Program-made: the position numbers and the translations under genes
The notes under the pieces: generated by a model
Seen by the model: the letters and a program-made list of their open reading frames with translations, nothing else
Told to the model about the DNA's origin: nothing
Databases searched by the model: none
Shown: positions 51,724-61,121 of the stretch, piece after piece
How the letters are laid out: each line of letters begins with the position of its first letter
How positions within the stretch are numbered: the stretch's first letter is position 1
Assembly: GCA_002281875.1 (NCBI GenBank)
Contig: NCHN01000003.1
Location: 1-64,000, forward strand
Source: Sphingobacteriia bacterium 24-36-13
Lineage (GTDB): Bacteria; Bacteroidota; Bacteroidia; Chitinophagales; Chitinophagaceae
DNA length: 64,000 bases
Direction of reading: 5' to 3'

Positions 51724-54700
51724 TTACTTAATCGTCTTCATCAATTCTTTCACTGCAACTTCTAATTGCTGGTCTACTCCTTTCTTCACTACTTCATATT
51801 CATTGTACACTAAGAAGTCTGGATCGGTGGCTGCATTTTCTAAATACTTACCTGCATTGGTTTTAACACCCACGGTTGGTGCTCCCCATCTGATGCCTGA
51901 ATCCATTAAGCTTTCCCATGCTGCAAATGAACAAGTACCTGGAACTTGCGTTCCTACCAACTTATTTACATTTAATTCTTGTACCATGAATGCATAGCAA
52001 TGTCCATCACTGTAGTTCGCTTCATTGGCCAATGAAATACTCGGCTTAGTCCAACGGAAATTGGGTTCAAATCCATTGCTTCTTACATCATTGGTATAGT
52101 TCATAAATTGTTTACCACTCAAGAAAACAGCTAGGTCTGCAACTAAGTCTCCACCTCCATTGTTTCTGGTATCTACTACTACGCCTTTCTTTAAGAAATG
52201 TTTACCCATGATGTCTTCATAAGTAGATCTAAATGTACCATCACTCATGCCAGGAATATGTACATAACCCAATGCACCGCCACTTAATCTTTCTACTTCA
52301 TCCGCATTTCTTTTAACCCAACGCTTGTACAATAATCCGTTTTCTTCTCCTGTACTAATGGCTTTAACGGTGATTTCTCTTTTTGCGCCATTTTCATTCA
52401 AAGACAGTAATACTTTTTTGCCAGATTTTCTATTTAAATATTGCGCAAGGTCTTTGTCTGCTGTAACCATTTCCCCATCAATCATTTCAATGATGGCTCC
52501 TGCTTTTACATTTAATCCTGCTTTGTCTAATGGACCGCCTAATACTACTTCTTCAATCTTTACACCATTGCCAGAATAAGCCGCATCATAAAACGCACCC
52601 AAGGATGCAGTAGCATCTCCATTGGCATTAAAGTTGCCAAATGCAGCTCCACTATGGCTCACATTCAATTCTCCCAACAGCTCACTCAACATTTCACTGA
52701 ACTCATAATTGTTGCCAATTGATGGTAGGTATTTTTCGTAATCGGTTTTATAACTATCCCAATTAATTCCGTGGAAAGTTTTATTGTAAAAAGTTTTCTT
52801 GGTTCTTCTCCAAACATGCTCAAACATAGCTGCTCTTTCTTCACGCATATTGATGGCCATTTCGCCATTGATGGCAATTCGATCTTGCTTACTACTAGCC
52901 ACATCTAATTTGGTAATGCTGCCATCGCTGCTGATGAAAATATTTTTCTGGTCCTTATCCCAAACCATACTTGCACCATTGGCATTTAATGGAACCAGCA
53001 TTTTGGTTTCTTTGGTTCTTAAGTTAGTAGTCCACAAATTCATGCCTCTTTCAAAACGAGCGAGATAATACAATGTTTCTCCATCCTTGCTCACCAAAGC
53101 ATCTCCCATTCCAGATGAGTGTATGGTTGCTCTTGCTCTACGTTGTGTTAAACCCTCCCACTCTATCTCTACTGGTTCTACTGTAGTAGTTTTCTTTTTA
53201 CTAGTATCTGCTTTGGTTTTTTGCTCTTCCATTTCTTTTACTAGCGCCAATTCTTCTTTGGTCAATTTAAATCGATCCATAGCCGCTTGTGTGAAGAACA
53301 TTAAGTAAGCATCACTTTGTGCGCCTCCGCTCATAGCAGCGCCTCTTAATCCATCCCTATTACTTTGCCATAACATGGCTTTACCACCCATTACCCATTT
53401 AGGGCGATAATCATTAAATCCACTCTCTGTAATATTCATGATTTTCTTTCCATCAACACTTGCTAAACCCACTTCACTTACTGCACTTCCTACTACTGCA
53501 TAATCAAATAACAACCACTTGCTGTCTGGACTCCATTGAAAATATTGATCATTCTCTGTCCAAGCAAAAATTTGCTCTGAACCTAATATTGTTCTGCTTT
53601 GCTTACTGGCAATATTGTATATACGAACATTGTTTCTATTTTCTACAAACGCGATTTCTTTTCCATCAGGCGAATACAATGGTTGTGTATTATCGTTCGC
53701 ATTTTCTAATACAGGTGTTTCTTTAATTAGGGTTGATGCATAAAAATAAGGTTCGTCTGCACGTAGTTTAGTGCTTTCAAAAATGCTCCATTTATTGTTC
53801 CGCTCTGCAGTATAAATAATTGATTTGCCATCTGGTGAAAAACCAATCCCTACTTCTTGTGTTGGGGTTGCTGTAATTCTTTTAGTTACACCTCCATCTA
53901 CGCTACTAACAAAAACATCTCCTCTGTATAAGAATGCAACTTCTTTTCCGTTCGGCGAAACAGCAATATTACTTCCACTACTCACGCGCATTACTTGCTC
54001 ATCGTTCTTGCGTGCATCCATTAAAATATTAATGGATAATTTTTGTGGGTTACCACCTGCTTTCATGGTATATAATTCACCATCATAACTAAAGCAAAGT
54101 GTACCATCTGCAGAGGTACTTAAAAAACGTACTGGATGCTTTTTGAATGAAGTTAATTTTTCACTCTTCCCTCCTGCAACAGGCATTTTGTGAATATTAA
54201 AACTGCCGCTTTCTTCACTTAAATAAATCAAATCTTTTTCTGCATTGGCAAAAACTGGATTACGATCTTCTCCATTAAAGTTAGTTAGCTTAGTATGCTT
54301 GTCTGCTTTAACATCATAGATCCAAATATCTCTGGCAATAGAAGAAGTATGGTGTTTTCTCCAAGTATTCTCTCCTCCTTTTTTATCCTGATAAATCATT
54401 TTATTTCCATCCTTGCTAAACTTTACTTCTTCTGCAGGAGTGGTTAATAATTGAGTGGGCCTACCTCCGTTTATACCCACGCTATAGAGCTCGGGCATAA
54501 ATCCCGTAGGAAACTGTCTATTACTTGCCAAGTCCATTCTTGATGATCCAAAAATAATTTTCTGATTATCTGCTGAAAAATCATAGGGATATTCTGCAGC
54601 CGAATGAAAACTAACTCTTTTGGCTTCTCCACCTGTAACAGGAATAGTGAATACATCAAAATTACCATAACGATCACTTGCAAAAGCAATGGTTTTACCG

Positions 54701-54924
54701 TCTTTACTCCAAACCGGCATAAAATCATGTGCTTCATGCATGGTTAATGCAGTAGCATTACCGCCTGAAGATGAAACAGTATACAAATCTCCTTTGTAAG
54801 TAAACACGACTGTTTTACCATCTGGCGAAATATTCGAATACCGCAACCATTTGGGGTTAGATTGGGCATTCACTTGTCCAGCCATTAAAGCTGCAAGCGT
54901 AAAAAGTGAAATTATTTTTTTCAT
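51724..54924 (-). CDS. Tricorn-like S41 peptidase
   Basis: A 1066-aa secreted protease from ATG 54924 (MKKIISLFTLAALMAGQVNA, signal peptide). The frame extends 18 residues upstream, which is rejected. Order of domains: six- and seven-bladed TolB/WD-like propellers (DGKTVVFTYKGDLYTV-type blades, residues about 25-600), a C1 region, a PDZ domain (about 750-850) and the S41 core. Tricorn catalytic landmarks: LNVSHSGAAF (Ser-His), VDTRNNGGGDLV, the nucleophile segment NEANYSDGHCYA, and Glu in ENAATDPDF. It probably degrades peptides in the periplasm. Confidence 0.92.
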   Translation of the reverse strand: MKKIISLFTLAALMAGQVNAQSNPKWLRYSNISPDGKTVVFTYKGDLYTVSSSGGNATALTMHEAHDFMPVWSKDGKTIAFASDRYGNFDVFTIPVTGGEAKRVSFHSAAEYPYDFSADNQKIIFGSSRMDLASNRQFPTGFMPELYSVGINGGRPTQLLTTPAEEVKFSKDGNKMIYQDKKGGENTWRKHHTSSIARDIWIYDVKADKHTKLTNFNGEDRNPVFANAEKDLIYLSEESGSFNIHKMPVAGGKSEKLTSFKKHPVRFLSTSADGTLCFSYDGELYTMKAGGNPQKLSINILMDARKNDEQVMRVSSGSNIAVSPNGKEVAFLYRGDVFVSSVDGGVTKRITATPTQEVGIGFSPDGKSIIYTAERNNKWSIFESTKLRADEPYFYASTLIKETPVLENANDNTQPLYSPDGKEIAFVENRNNVRIYNIASKQSRTILGSEQIFAWTENDQYFQWSPDSKWLLFDYAVVGSAVSEVGLASVDGKKIMNITESGFNDYRPKWVMGGKAMLWQSNRDGLRGAAMSGGAQSDAYLMFFTQAAMDRFKLTKEELALVKEMEEQKTKADTSKKKTTTVEPVEIEWEGLTQRRARATIHSSGMGDALVSKDGETLYYLARFERGMNLWTTNLRTKETKMLVPLNANGASMVWDKDQKNIFISSDGSITKLDVASSKQDRIAINGEMAINMREERAAMFEHVWRRTKKTFYNKTFHGINWDSYKTDYEKYLPSIGNNYEFSEMLSELLGELNVSHSGAAFGNFNANGDATASLGAFYDAAYSGNGVKIEEVVLGGPLDKAGLNVKAGAIIEMIDGEMVTADKDLAQYLNRKSGKKVLLSLNENGAKREITVKAISTGEENGLLYKRWVKRNADEVERLSGGALGYVHIPGMSDGTFRSTYEDIMGKHFLKKGVVVDTRNNGGGDLVADLAVFLSGKQFMNYTNDVRSNGFEPNFRWTKPSISLANEANYSDGHCYAFMVQELNVNKLVGTQVPGTCSFAAWESLMDSGIRWGAPTVGVKTNAGKYLENAATDPDFLVYNEYEVVKKGVDQQLEVAVKELMKTIK

Positions 54925-55005
54925 ACAGTTTATTGTTGATTGGAAAGATAAAGAAGAACCCGTTGAATATAAAATCAATTGTATGAACGCGGGGCTTTAA
55001 TTAAG

Positions 55006-55013
55006 TAACTTTA
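55006..55013 (+). promoter_or_regulatory. Putative -7 box 4 nt before the pxpB GTG
   Basis: TAACTTTA, one base off TAnnTTTG, is followed by TACA and the GTG start at 55018. The pxp operon mRNA may be leaderless. Confidence 0.42.
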
Positions 55014-55017
55014 TACA

Positions 55018-55728
55018 GTGAAAAAAACGATTGCACATATCTATGCATTGGGAGACCAAGCCATCACTATTGAATGGTCTTCAAGCATTTCAGAAGAAGT
55101 GAACAATCAGGTAATGCATTCATTTCATTTTTTTCAAATACATCCTATAGAAGGAGTGACCGATATGATACCTGCTTACAGCAGTTTAACCTTAATCTAT
55201 AATCCAACTATAATTCGTAAACAAGCAATGGGGGGTTCTCCTTTTGAATGGCTGAAGAAAAAATTAGCTGCATTAACGGCAGCGCCTTCAATCAACGCTA
55301 AAGAAACAGAACCAATAGTTGTACCTGTGTGTTATGATACCAGTTTAGCACCCGATTTAGTAGAAGCAACACAAATAACCGGATGCTCTATTGAAGAACT
55401 CATTGCTTTACATACCAGCAAAATATATAAAGTATATATGCTGGGATTCTTACCAGGCTTTGCTTATATGGCATCTGTTCATCAACAAATTCAACTACCC
55501 AGAAAAGCCACCCCTAGAAAATTAGTTGCTGCAGGAAGTGTGGGTATTGCAGGAGAACAAACTGGAATTTATCCTTTAGAAGCTCCAGGAGGATGGCAAT
55601 TAATTGGCCAAACTCCTTTGAAAATATTTGATATAACCAAGGAAGAACCTTGTTTATTTAAACCAGGCAATTGGGTCAAATTTGAAGCCATTACCCTTGA
55701 ACAGTTTCATCAATTTAATGCCGCTTAA
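55018..55728 (+). CDS. pxpB: 5-oxoprolinase subunit PxpB (KipI-like)
   Basis: A 236-aa protein starting at GTG. Landmarks of the KipI/AHS1 family: IHPIEGVTDMIPAYSSLTLIYN, VPVCYDTSLAPDLVEA, YMLGFLPGFAYMASVHQQIQLPRKATPRKLVAAGSVGIAG and YPLEAPGGWQLIGQTPL. Together with PxpA and PxpC it hydrolyses 5-oxoproline to glutamate with ATP. First gene of pxpB-pxpC-pxpA-NRAMP. Confidence 0.95.
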   Translation: MKKTIAHIYALGDQAITIEWSSSISEEVNNQVMHSFHFFQIHPIEGVTDMIPAYSSLTLIYNPTIIRKQAMGGSPFEWLKKKLAALTAAPSINAKETEPIVVPVCYDTSLAPDLVEATQITGCSIEELIALHTSKIYKVYMLGFLPGFAYMASVHQQIQLPRKATPRKLVAAGSVGIAGEQTGIYPLEAPGGWQLIGQTPLKIFDITKEEPCLFKPGNWVKFEAITLEQFHQFNAA

Positions 55729-55731
55729 GTT

Positions 55732-56712
55732 ATGAGTATTACCATCATTAAAGCGGGGTTATTTAGTACGGTGCAAGACACTGGCCGTAAAGGATTTCAA
55801 CACCTTGGCATCAATCCAAACGGAGCCATGGATCCATTAGCTATGCAAATAGCCAACCTGCTAATTCAAAATAAAGCAGATGAAGCGGTTATTGAATTTT
55901 TTTACCCTGCGCCCGTATTTCGTTTTAACACAGCTGCTTTTATTGCATTGAGTGGTGCCGATTTTGTTGCCACCATTAATGATATTCCTGTTCCCATTAA
56001 TCATCCAATATTTGTTCCTGAAAATGCAGTATTAAGTTTTACTAAAAAGCAATCAGGACATATTGGTTATTTGGCTATTCAGGGTGGATTAGAACTGAAT
56101 GAATGGATGAATAGCTATAGCACCAATACCCGCGCAGGTGCAGGAGGTATGGAAGGACGTGCATTACAAAAGGACGATGAACTAAAATTAAAAGCAAGTG
56201 CGATTCAAAAAAATAGTCAAAGCCAATTACAGGTACTCCCCTGGATGGCCGATACCAAAGGATTGTATCAAACACAATCATTAAGGTATTTACCTGGAAA
56301 TGAATTTTCACTATTGAATACATTTTCTCAACAATTCATGACCAATGCGCAGTTTACCATACTTGCTGATAGTGACCGAATGGGTTATCGGTTAAAAGGA
56401 CCTGCATTAAAATGCAAAAAACAAATTGAATTGATCTCCAGTGGGGTAACCAATGGCACCATTCAACTATTGCCTAGTGGTCAATGCATTGTTTTATTAG
56501 CCGATCACCAAACCACAGGGGGCTATCCTAGAATTGGCCATATTATTCAATCGGATATTCCTACATTGGTCCAACAATCACCAGGAACTATCATCCGGCT
56601 AATTCCGGTTAATATGGAAACAGCTGAAAAAATCAATAACAGACAGGGGCAATATTTGCAACAATTAAAGAATGCTTGTACCTTACAACTCAATGCATAC
56701 CATCGACATTAA
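55732..56712 (+). CDS. pxpC: 5-oxoprolinase subunit PxpC (KipA-like)
   Basis: A 326-aa protein of the AHS2/biotin-dependent carboxyltransferase fold: VQDTGRKGFQHLGINPNGAMDPLAMQIAN, NTRAGAGGMEGRAL, DRMGYRLKGP, and LADHQTTGGYPRIGHIIQSDIPTL. Follows pxpB by 3 nt and overlaps pxpA by 20 nt. Partner subunit of the 5-oxoprolinase. Confidence 0.95.
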   Translation: MSITIIKAGLFSTVQDTGRKGFQHLGINPNGAMDPLAMQIANLLIQNKADEAVIEFFYPAPVFRFNTAAFIALSGADFVATINDIPVPINHPIFVPENAVLSFTKKQSGHIGYLAIQGGLELNEWMNSYSTNTRAGAGGMEGRALQKDDELKLKASAIQKNSQSQLQVLPWMADTKGLYQTQSLRYLPGNEFSLLNTFSQQFMTNAQFTILADSDRMGYRLKGPALKCKKQIELISSGVTNGTIQLLPSGQCIVLLADHQTTGGYPRIGHIIQSDIPTLVQQSPGTIIRLIPVNMETAEKINNRQGQYLQQLKNACTLQLNAYHRH

Positions 56713-57442
56713 TTGCGATTTAGGAGAAGGATTCCCCAACGACAAAGCACTCATGAAATTCATTAGTAGTGCCAATATTGCTTGCGGGTATCACGCAGGT
56801 GATATAGATACAATAAAATCAACCATCGCCTACTGTGTAGAAAATGGGGTTGCTATTGGCGCACATCCAGGATTTAAAGACAAAGCCAATTTTGGTAGAA
56901 CGGAAATGGAATTATCTGTTCGTGAATTATATGATTTGGTAGCGGAACAAATCACGCTGATGCAAGATGCTTGCAAAGAAATGGGCGCCATTTTGCATCA
57001 TGTTAAACCACATGGTGCTTTATACAATATGGCTGCTAAAAATGCTACCATGAGTTATATTATTGCTAGGGCTATTAAAGAATTAGACCCACAATTAGTG
57101 CTGTATGGACTAAGCAATAGTTATATGATTTCTGAGGCAGAAGCATTGCATATAAAAACAGCATCAGAAGTATTTGCAGATAGAACCTATAATGCTAAAG
57201 GACAATTAACACCTCGATCTGAACCCAATGCAATGATTCATACTACCGAAAATGCATTAGCGCAAGTATTGAAAATGATTGAACACAAAACAGTAATTGC
57301 AACCGATGGATCTATTGTGTCGTTAGAAGCTGAAACCATTTGTATACATGGAGATGGAGATCATGCTGTATCTTTTGCAAGAAGTATTTATACAGCAATG
57401 CATGCAAACAATATTTTGATTAAACCCTGTTCATCCATCTAA
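56693..57442 (+). CDS. pxpA: 5-oxoprolinase subunit PxpA (LamB/YcsF)
   Basis: A 249-aa protein from ATG 56693 (MHTIDINCDLGEGF). The frame opens seven codons earlier inside pxpC; the DxNxDxGE motif starting right after Met supports the later start. Family features: ISSANIACGYHAGDIDTI, GAHPGFKD, HHVKPHGALYN, EVFADRTYNAKGQLTPRS and CIHGDGDHAVSFA. Its stop overlaps the next ATG by one base. Confidence 0.96.
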   Translation: MHTIDINCDLGEGFPNDKALMKFISSANIACGYHAGDIDTIKSTIAYCVENGVAIGAHPGFKDKANFGRTEMELSVRELYDLVAEQITLMQDACKEMGAILHHVKPHGALYNMAAKNATMSYIIARAIKELDPQLVLYGLSNSYMISEAEALHIKTASEVFADRTYNAKGQLTPRSEPNAMIHTTENALAQVLKMIEHKTVIATDGSIVSLEAETICIHGDGDHAVSFARSIYTAMHANNILIKPCSSI

Positions 57443-58641
57443 TGCTAAAGCAAAGTCCTCAACCATCTTCAACAAAATCTGCAATAGTAGGTGCAGCTTT
57501 TTTAATGGCTACTTCAGCTATTGGTCCAGGCTTTCTTACACAAACCACCGTATTTACTCAACAACTAACTGCCAGTTTTGGCTTTGTGATTTTGATTTCT
57601 GTTTTATTGGATATAGGGGCACAAATGAATATTTGGCGAGTGATAGCTGCTACTGAAAAACGAGCGCAATTAATTGCCAATGAACTCTTACCTGGTATGG
57701 GTTATTTTTTAGCAGCCCTTATTGTATTAGGAGGCTTTGCTTTTAATATTGGCAATATAGGAGGGAGTGGATTGGGGCTGCAAGTAATGACAGGCCTTGA
57801 TCCTACTTATGGCAGCATCTTTAGTTGTATTGTGGCGTTGATTATATTTTGGTATAAAGAAGTAGGAAAAGCCATTGATGGATTTACGAAAATTTTAGGC
57901 TTATTAATGATTGCACTCACTTTGTATATTGTATTTAAAGCAGCGCCACCTATTGGTACAGCAATTTATCGCAGCTTTATTCCTGAACAATTTTCTGCAT
58001 TGGCAATTGTTACTTTGGTGGGAGGAACCGTTGGTGGCTATATCAGCTTTGCAGGAGGACATCGCTTACTAGATGCTGGAATAAAGGGAGAACAGGCTTT
58101 ACCCGAAGTAAATAAAAGTGCTGTTTCTGGCATTGTGATCACATCAATCATGCGCTTTTTATTATTCCTTTGTGTATTGGGGGTTATTAATCAGGGATTA
58201 ATCATCAATCCTAATAATCCACCAGCTTCCGTATTTCAATTGGCTGCTGGCAATTTGGGATATCGTTTTTTTGGAGTAGTTATGTGGGCTGCAGCAATCA
58301 CTTCTGTTGTTGGAGCTGCATATACTTCTGTATCTTTTATCAAAACTTTTCATCCTTGGTTAGAAAAAAACGAAAAATGGATCATTAGTTTTTTTATCAT
58401 AACGAGTACGCTTGCTTATCAGTTGATTGGAAATCCCGTAAAAATATTGGTTACTGTGGGGGCACTCAACGGGTTAATTCTTCCCATAGCATTGGCTATT
58501 ATTTTATTGGCAGCCACCAAGAAGAAATTGATTAAAACTTATAAGCATCCATTGTGGTTAAGTATTGCAGGCTGGATGGTAGTGATTGCAATGAGTTGGA
58601 TGAGTGGGCTAACCTTATACAAATGGATTTCTAATTTTTAA
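57442..58641 (+). CDS. NRAMP family transporter
   Basis: A 399-aa membrane protein with about 11 helices. The opening MATSAIGPGFLTQTTVFTQQL resembles the NRAMP TM1 region, although the classic DPGN motif is not present in standard form (here GPGF). Such NRAMP-like proteins are commonly found next to pxpABC and may move 5-oxoproline or a related substrate rather than metal ions. Start overlaps the pxpA stop (TAATG), so it is translationally coupled. Confidence 0.85.
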   Translation: MLKQSPQPSSTKSAIVGAAFLMATSAIGPGFLTQTTVFTQQLTASFGFVILISVLLDIGAQMNIWRVIAATEKRAQLIANELLPGMGYFLAALIVLGGFAFNIGNIGGSGLGLQVMTGLDPTYGSIFSCIVALIIFWYKEVGKAIDGFTKILGLLMIALTLYIVFKAAPPIGTAIYRSFIPEQFSALAIVTLVGGTVGGYISFAGGHRLLDAGIKGEQALPEVNKSAVSGIVITSIMRFLLFLCVLGVINQGLIINPNNPPASVFQLAAGNLGYRFFGVVMWAAAITSVVGAAYTSVSFIKTFHPWLEKNEKWIISFFIITSTLAYQLIGNPVKILVTVGALNGLILPIALAIILLAATKKKLIKTYKHPLWLSIAGWMVVIAMSWMSGLTLYKWISNF

Positions 58642-58664
58642 ATCTTACCACTGTGTAGAATTAA

Positions 58665-59705
58665 TTACTGCAAAAGCCTGATTGCATTGGTTTTGGCATC
58701 CACACTATTACAAGGTATTTTATGAATTAATTGTTCGGGGTTTTCCCTTTTTTGTGATCCTGCAAAATATCCTTTATCGTAGTATTTTAATAAGATGGCA
58801 AAGCATCCCATAATATCGTCTTCAATTAAACAATTAATAGCAGTCTTGGTTTCTAATCCTCCCAAGCGTTTTTTGATTCTAATGACTGCATTTACTAAAT
58901 GCTCTTTACTAAATTTTCCATAGCCTTGCAAAATATACTGCAGTCTTTCATCAAATGGAATATCTAGAAACAATACTTTCTTCTCACGCATTTGTTTAAA
59001 AAAAATCGTTGGAATATTTACTTCGCCTATACGTTGGCTTTCGTCTTCAAGCCAAATTACTTTTTCACTAGTCAATAAAACAGCTTTATCACTTAACTGA
59101 GCAGCTAATAAATTTTCGAACATTTCTTGCCTGGGTTGTGGCGGTTGCCCTAATGCGCCAAATGCTGAACCCTTGTGATGCGCTAATCCCTCTAAGTCTA
59201 TAACAAGTTCTCCTCTATTACTCAACTCTTGTAATACTTCCGTTTTACCACTGCCTGTATATCCTCCAACAATTTGAATGGGATAAGTCAGGTCAAATTG
59301 TTTGAGTACCCAATTTCGGTATGTTTTATATCCCCCTACTAAAGTATATACTTTGAAGCCATAAAGATCTAGTAACCATGCAACACCTGCACTTCTCATT
59401 CCCCCTCTCCAACAATGTACTAATACAGTTTTAGTATTGGCATCTTCTGTTAATTGTTCTACTGCTTCAACCATTTTAACCATCTTGACTCCAAAATATT
59501 TGAGTCCAATTTTAATGGCTTTCTGTTTGCTCTCTTGTTTATATGCGGTACCTACTATTTTTCTTTCTGCATTATTAAATAATGGTAAACTATGCGCCCC
59601 TGGTATATGGGCATGTTCAAATTCACCCTCGCTTCTTACATCAAAAACAGGGTATTGTTTACTTAAAACAATAAATTCATCAATCAATAATTTTGTAACT
59701 GCCAC
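58665..59705 (-). CDS. mnmH: tRNA 2-selenouridine synthase (MnmH/SelU)
   Basis: A 346-aa product from GTG 59705; the frame extends to TTG 59720, but a perfect TACATTTG box occupies that stretch. N-terminal rhodanese domain with PVFDVRSEGEFEHAHIPGAHSLPLFNN and the catalytic Cys of HCWRGGMRSAGVAWLLD; C-terminal P-loop GGYTGSGKTEVLQEL. It replaces sulfur by selenium at wobble U34 via a geranylated intermediate and needs selenophosphate (SelD), not seen in this window. Confidence 0.93.
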   Translation of the reverse strand: MAVTKLLIDEFIVLSKQYPVFDVRSEGEFEHAHIPGAHSLPLFNNAERKIVGTAYKQESKQKAIKIGLKYFGVKMVKMVEAVEQLTEDANTKTVLVHCWRGGMRSAGVAWLLDLYGFKVYTLVGGYKTYRNWVLKQFDLTYPIQIVGGYTGSGKTEVLQELSNRGELVIDLEGLAHHKGSAFGALGQPPQPRQEMFENLLAAQLSDKAVLLTSEKVIWLEDESQRIGEVNIPTIFFKQMREKKVLFLDIPFDERLQYILQGYGKFSKEHLVNAVIRIKKRLGGLETKTAINCLIEDDIMGCFAILLKYYDKGYFAGSQKRENPEQLIHKIPCNSVDAKTNAIRLLQ

Positions 59706-59709
59706 GGTA

Positions 59710-59717
59710 CAAATGTA
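59710..59717 (-). promoter_or_regulatory. -7 box 4 nt before the mnmH GTG
   Basis: TACATTTG on the minus strand, exact TAnnTTTG, with only TACC before the GTG at 59705. Decides the start codon and suggests a leaderless mRNA. Confidence 0.55.
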
Positions 59718-59743
59718 CAATTCAAATGAACTAACTTAACATC

Positions 59744-60235
59744 ATGAAACATTTATTACTCGTAAGACATGCAAAGAGTAGTTGGGCCAATGCAGGGCAA
59801 GACGATTTTGATAGACCTTTAAATGAAAGAGGCCATAAAGATGCCCCAATGATGGCTAAAAGAATACTTGATCGAGGTATTAAAATAGATTCAATTATTA
59901 CTAGTACTGCTTTAAGGGCTTTAACAACAGCGGAATATTTTGCTCATGCTAATGAAATACCTAAAAGCAAAATGATTCAACACGATTTTTTATACCATGC
60001 ACCTCCTGAAAGATTTGCCAAAGCGATTGTACTCCTACCAGATGAAATAAATACGGCTGCTATTTTTGCGCATAATCCGGGTATTACCGATTTTGTAAAC
60101 CAATTAACATCTACACAAATTGACGATATGCCCACTTGCGCCATATTCGCAATTACAATGCATACGACCAGCTGGAAAAACTGGGCAAAAGCAAAAAAAG
60201 AATATTGGTTTGCCGACTGGCCTAAGCAGGTTTAG
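59744..60235 (+). CDS. SixA-like histidine phosphatase
   Basis: A 163-aa protein with the phosphohistidine RHG-type motif at the N-terminus (LLLVRHAKSSWANAG, His about residue 9), LNERGHKDAPMMAKRI, ITSTALRALTTAEYF, and the second catalytic His in FAHNPGITDFVNQL. SixA in E. coli dephosphorylates histidine in the phosphotransfer system; here the substrate is unknown. Overlaps the convergent EamA gene by 14 nt at the stops. Confidence 0.9.
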   Translation: MKHLLLVRHAKSSWANAGQDDFDRPLNERGHKDAPMMAKRILDRGIKIDSIITSTALRALTTAEYFAHANEIPKSKMIQHDFLYHAPPERFAKAIVLLPDEINTAAIFAHNPGITDFVNQLTSTQIDDMPTCAIFAITMHTTSWKNWAKAKKEYWFADWPKQV

Positions 60236-61121
60236 TCAACTTCTTGGTGTTCACTAAAAATACGCCTGTAAAAATTAAAATGGCAGCCACTAATTTATAA
60301 AAAGTAAAATATTCGCCTGTGAATATCATCGCAAATATTGCTGCAAATACTGGTTGCGTATAAATAAAAGCCCCTGTTGCAGATGAGCCAATTAGCTGTA
60401 TACTCTGGACCGTTAATAGGTATGCTACAAAAGTTGAAAAGATGGCTACATAGCCTAATACCACCCAATGGGTGAAATCAAAACTTTCCCAACTAGTACT
60501 TAACATATAAGGAAGGCCAACAGGTAGTATGCCAATAGCCCCCAATGTAAATATCCAACGTAGTACTTGAATTCCTGAATACTTAGCCATCAAAGGTCTT
60601 ACTAGTACCAAGTAAAAAGCATAAGATATGGCGTTAATAAGCACGAGTATATCGCCTACAACCATATTACTTGCTGCACCACCTGATTGGTCTTTCATTA
60701 ATATTAAAATACTTGCACCTCCTACACCACAAGCCAGTCCAATTGCTTTCAATAAAGTAAAACCTTCTTTTAATAACCAAGCGGCTATGATGGTTATGAA
60801 AATAGGTGAACCTAATGATAGTAAAGAGCTATGTATTACAGTAGTTAATGAAACTCCTTTGATAAAAAACAATTGATTAATCACAATGCCAGTAAGCGCA
60901 CATATCAAAAAACGGGGTAAATCTTTTCGATCAAATTTTACTTTACCTGGCTTAAATAAAAATAGTATCCAAAATAAAGAAAGCGTTACTGCTACCCTTA
61001 CAAAGTTCAACGCAAATGGATGAATATACCCTGGAGTAATGAATTTGACCGCCGCATAACTACTACCAAAAATCAAGTTTGCAACAAGGGCAGCAGTATA
61101 TGCTTTGTAGGATTGGTTCAT
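60222..61121 (-). CDS. EamA/DMT family transporter
   Basis: A 299-aa protein with ten membrane helices in two EamA repeats (GSSYAAVKFITPGYIHPFALNFVRVAVTL; GDILVLINAISYAFYLVLVRPLMAKY). Likely exports a small metabolite such as an amino acid; substrate not predictable. Its ATG overlaps the stop of the glycosyltransferase gene by 4 nt, indicating coupled translation. Confidence 0.9.
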   Translation of the reverse strand: MNQSYKAYTAALVANLIFGSSYAAVKFITPGYIHPFALNFVRVAVTLSLFWILFLFKPGKVKFDRKDLPRFLICALTGIVINQLFFIKGVSLTTVIHSSLLSLGSPIFITIIAAWLLKEGFTLLKAIGLACGVGGASILILMKDQSGGAASNMVVGDILVLINAISYAFYLVLVRPLMAKYSGIQVLRWIFTLGAIGILPVGLPYMLSTSWESFDFTHWVVLGYVAIFSTFVAYLLTVQSIQLIGSSATGAFIYTQPVFAAIFAMIFTGEYFTFYKLVAAILIFTGVFLVNTKKLTKPA

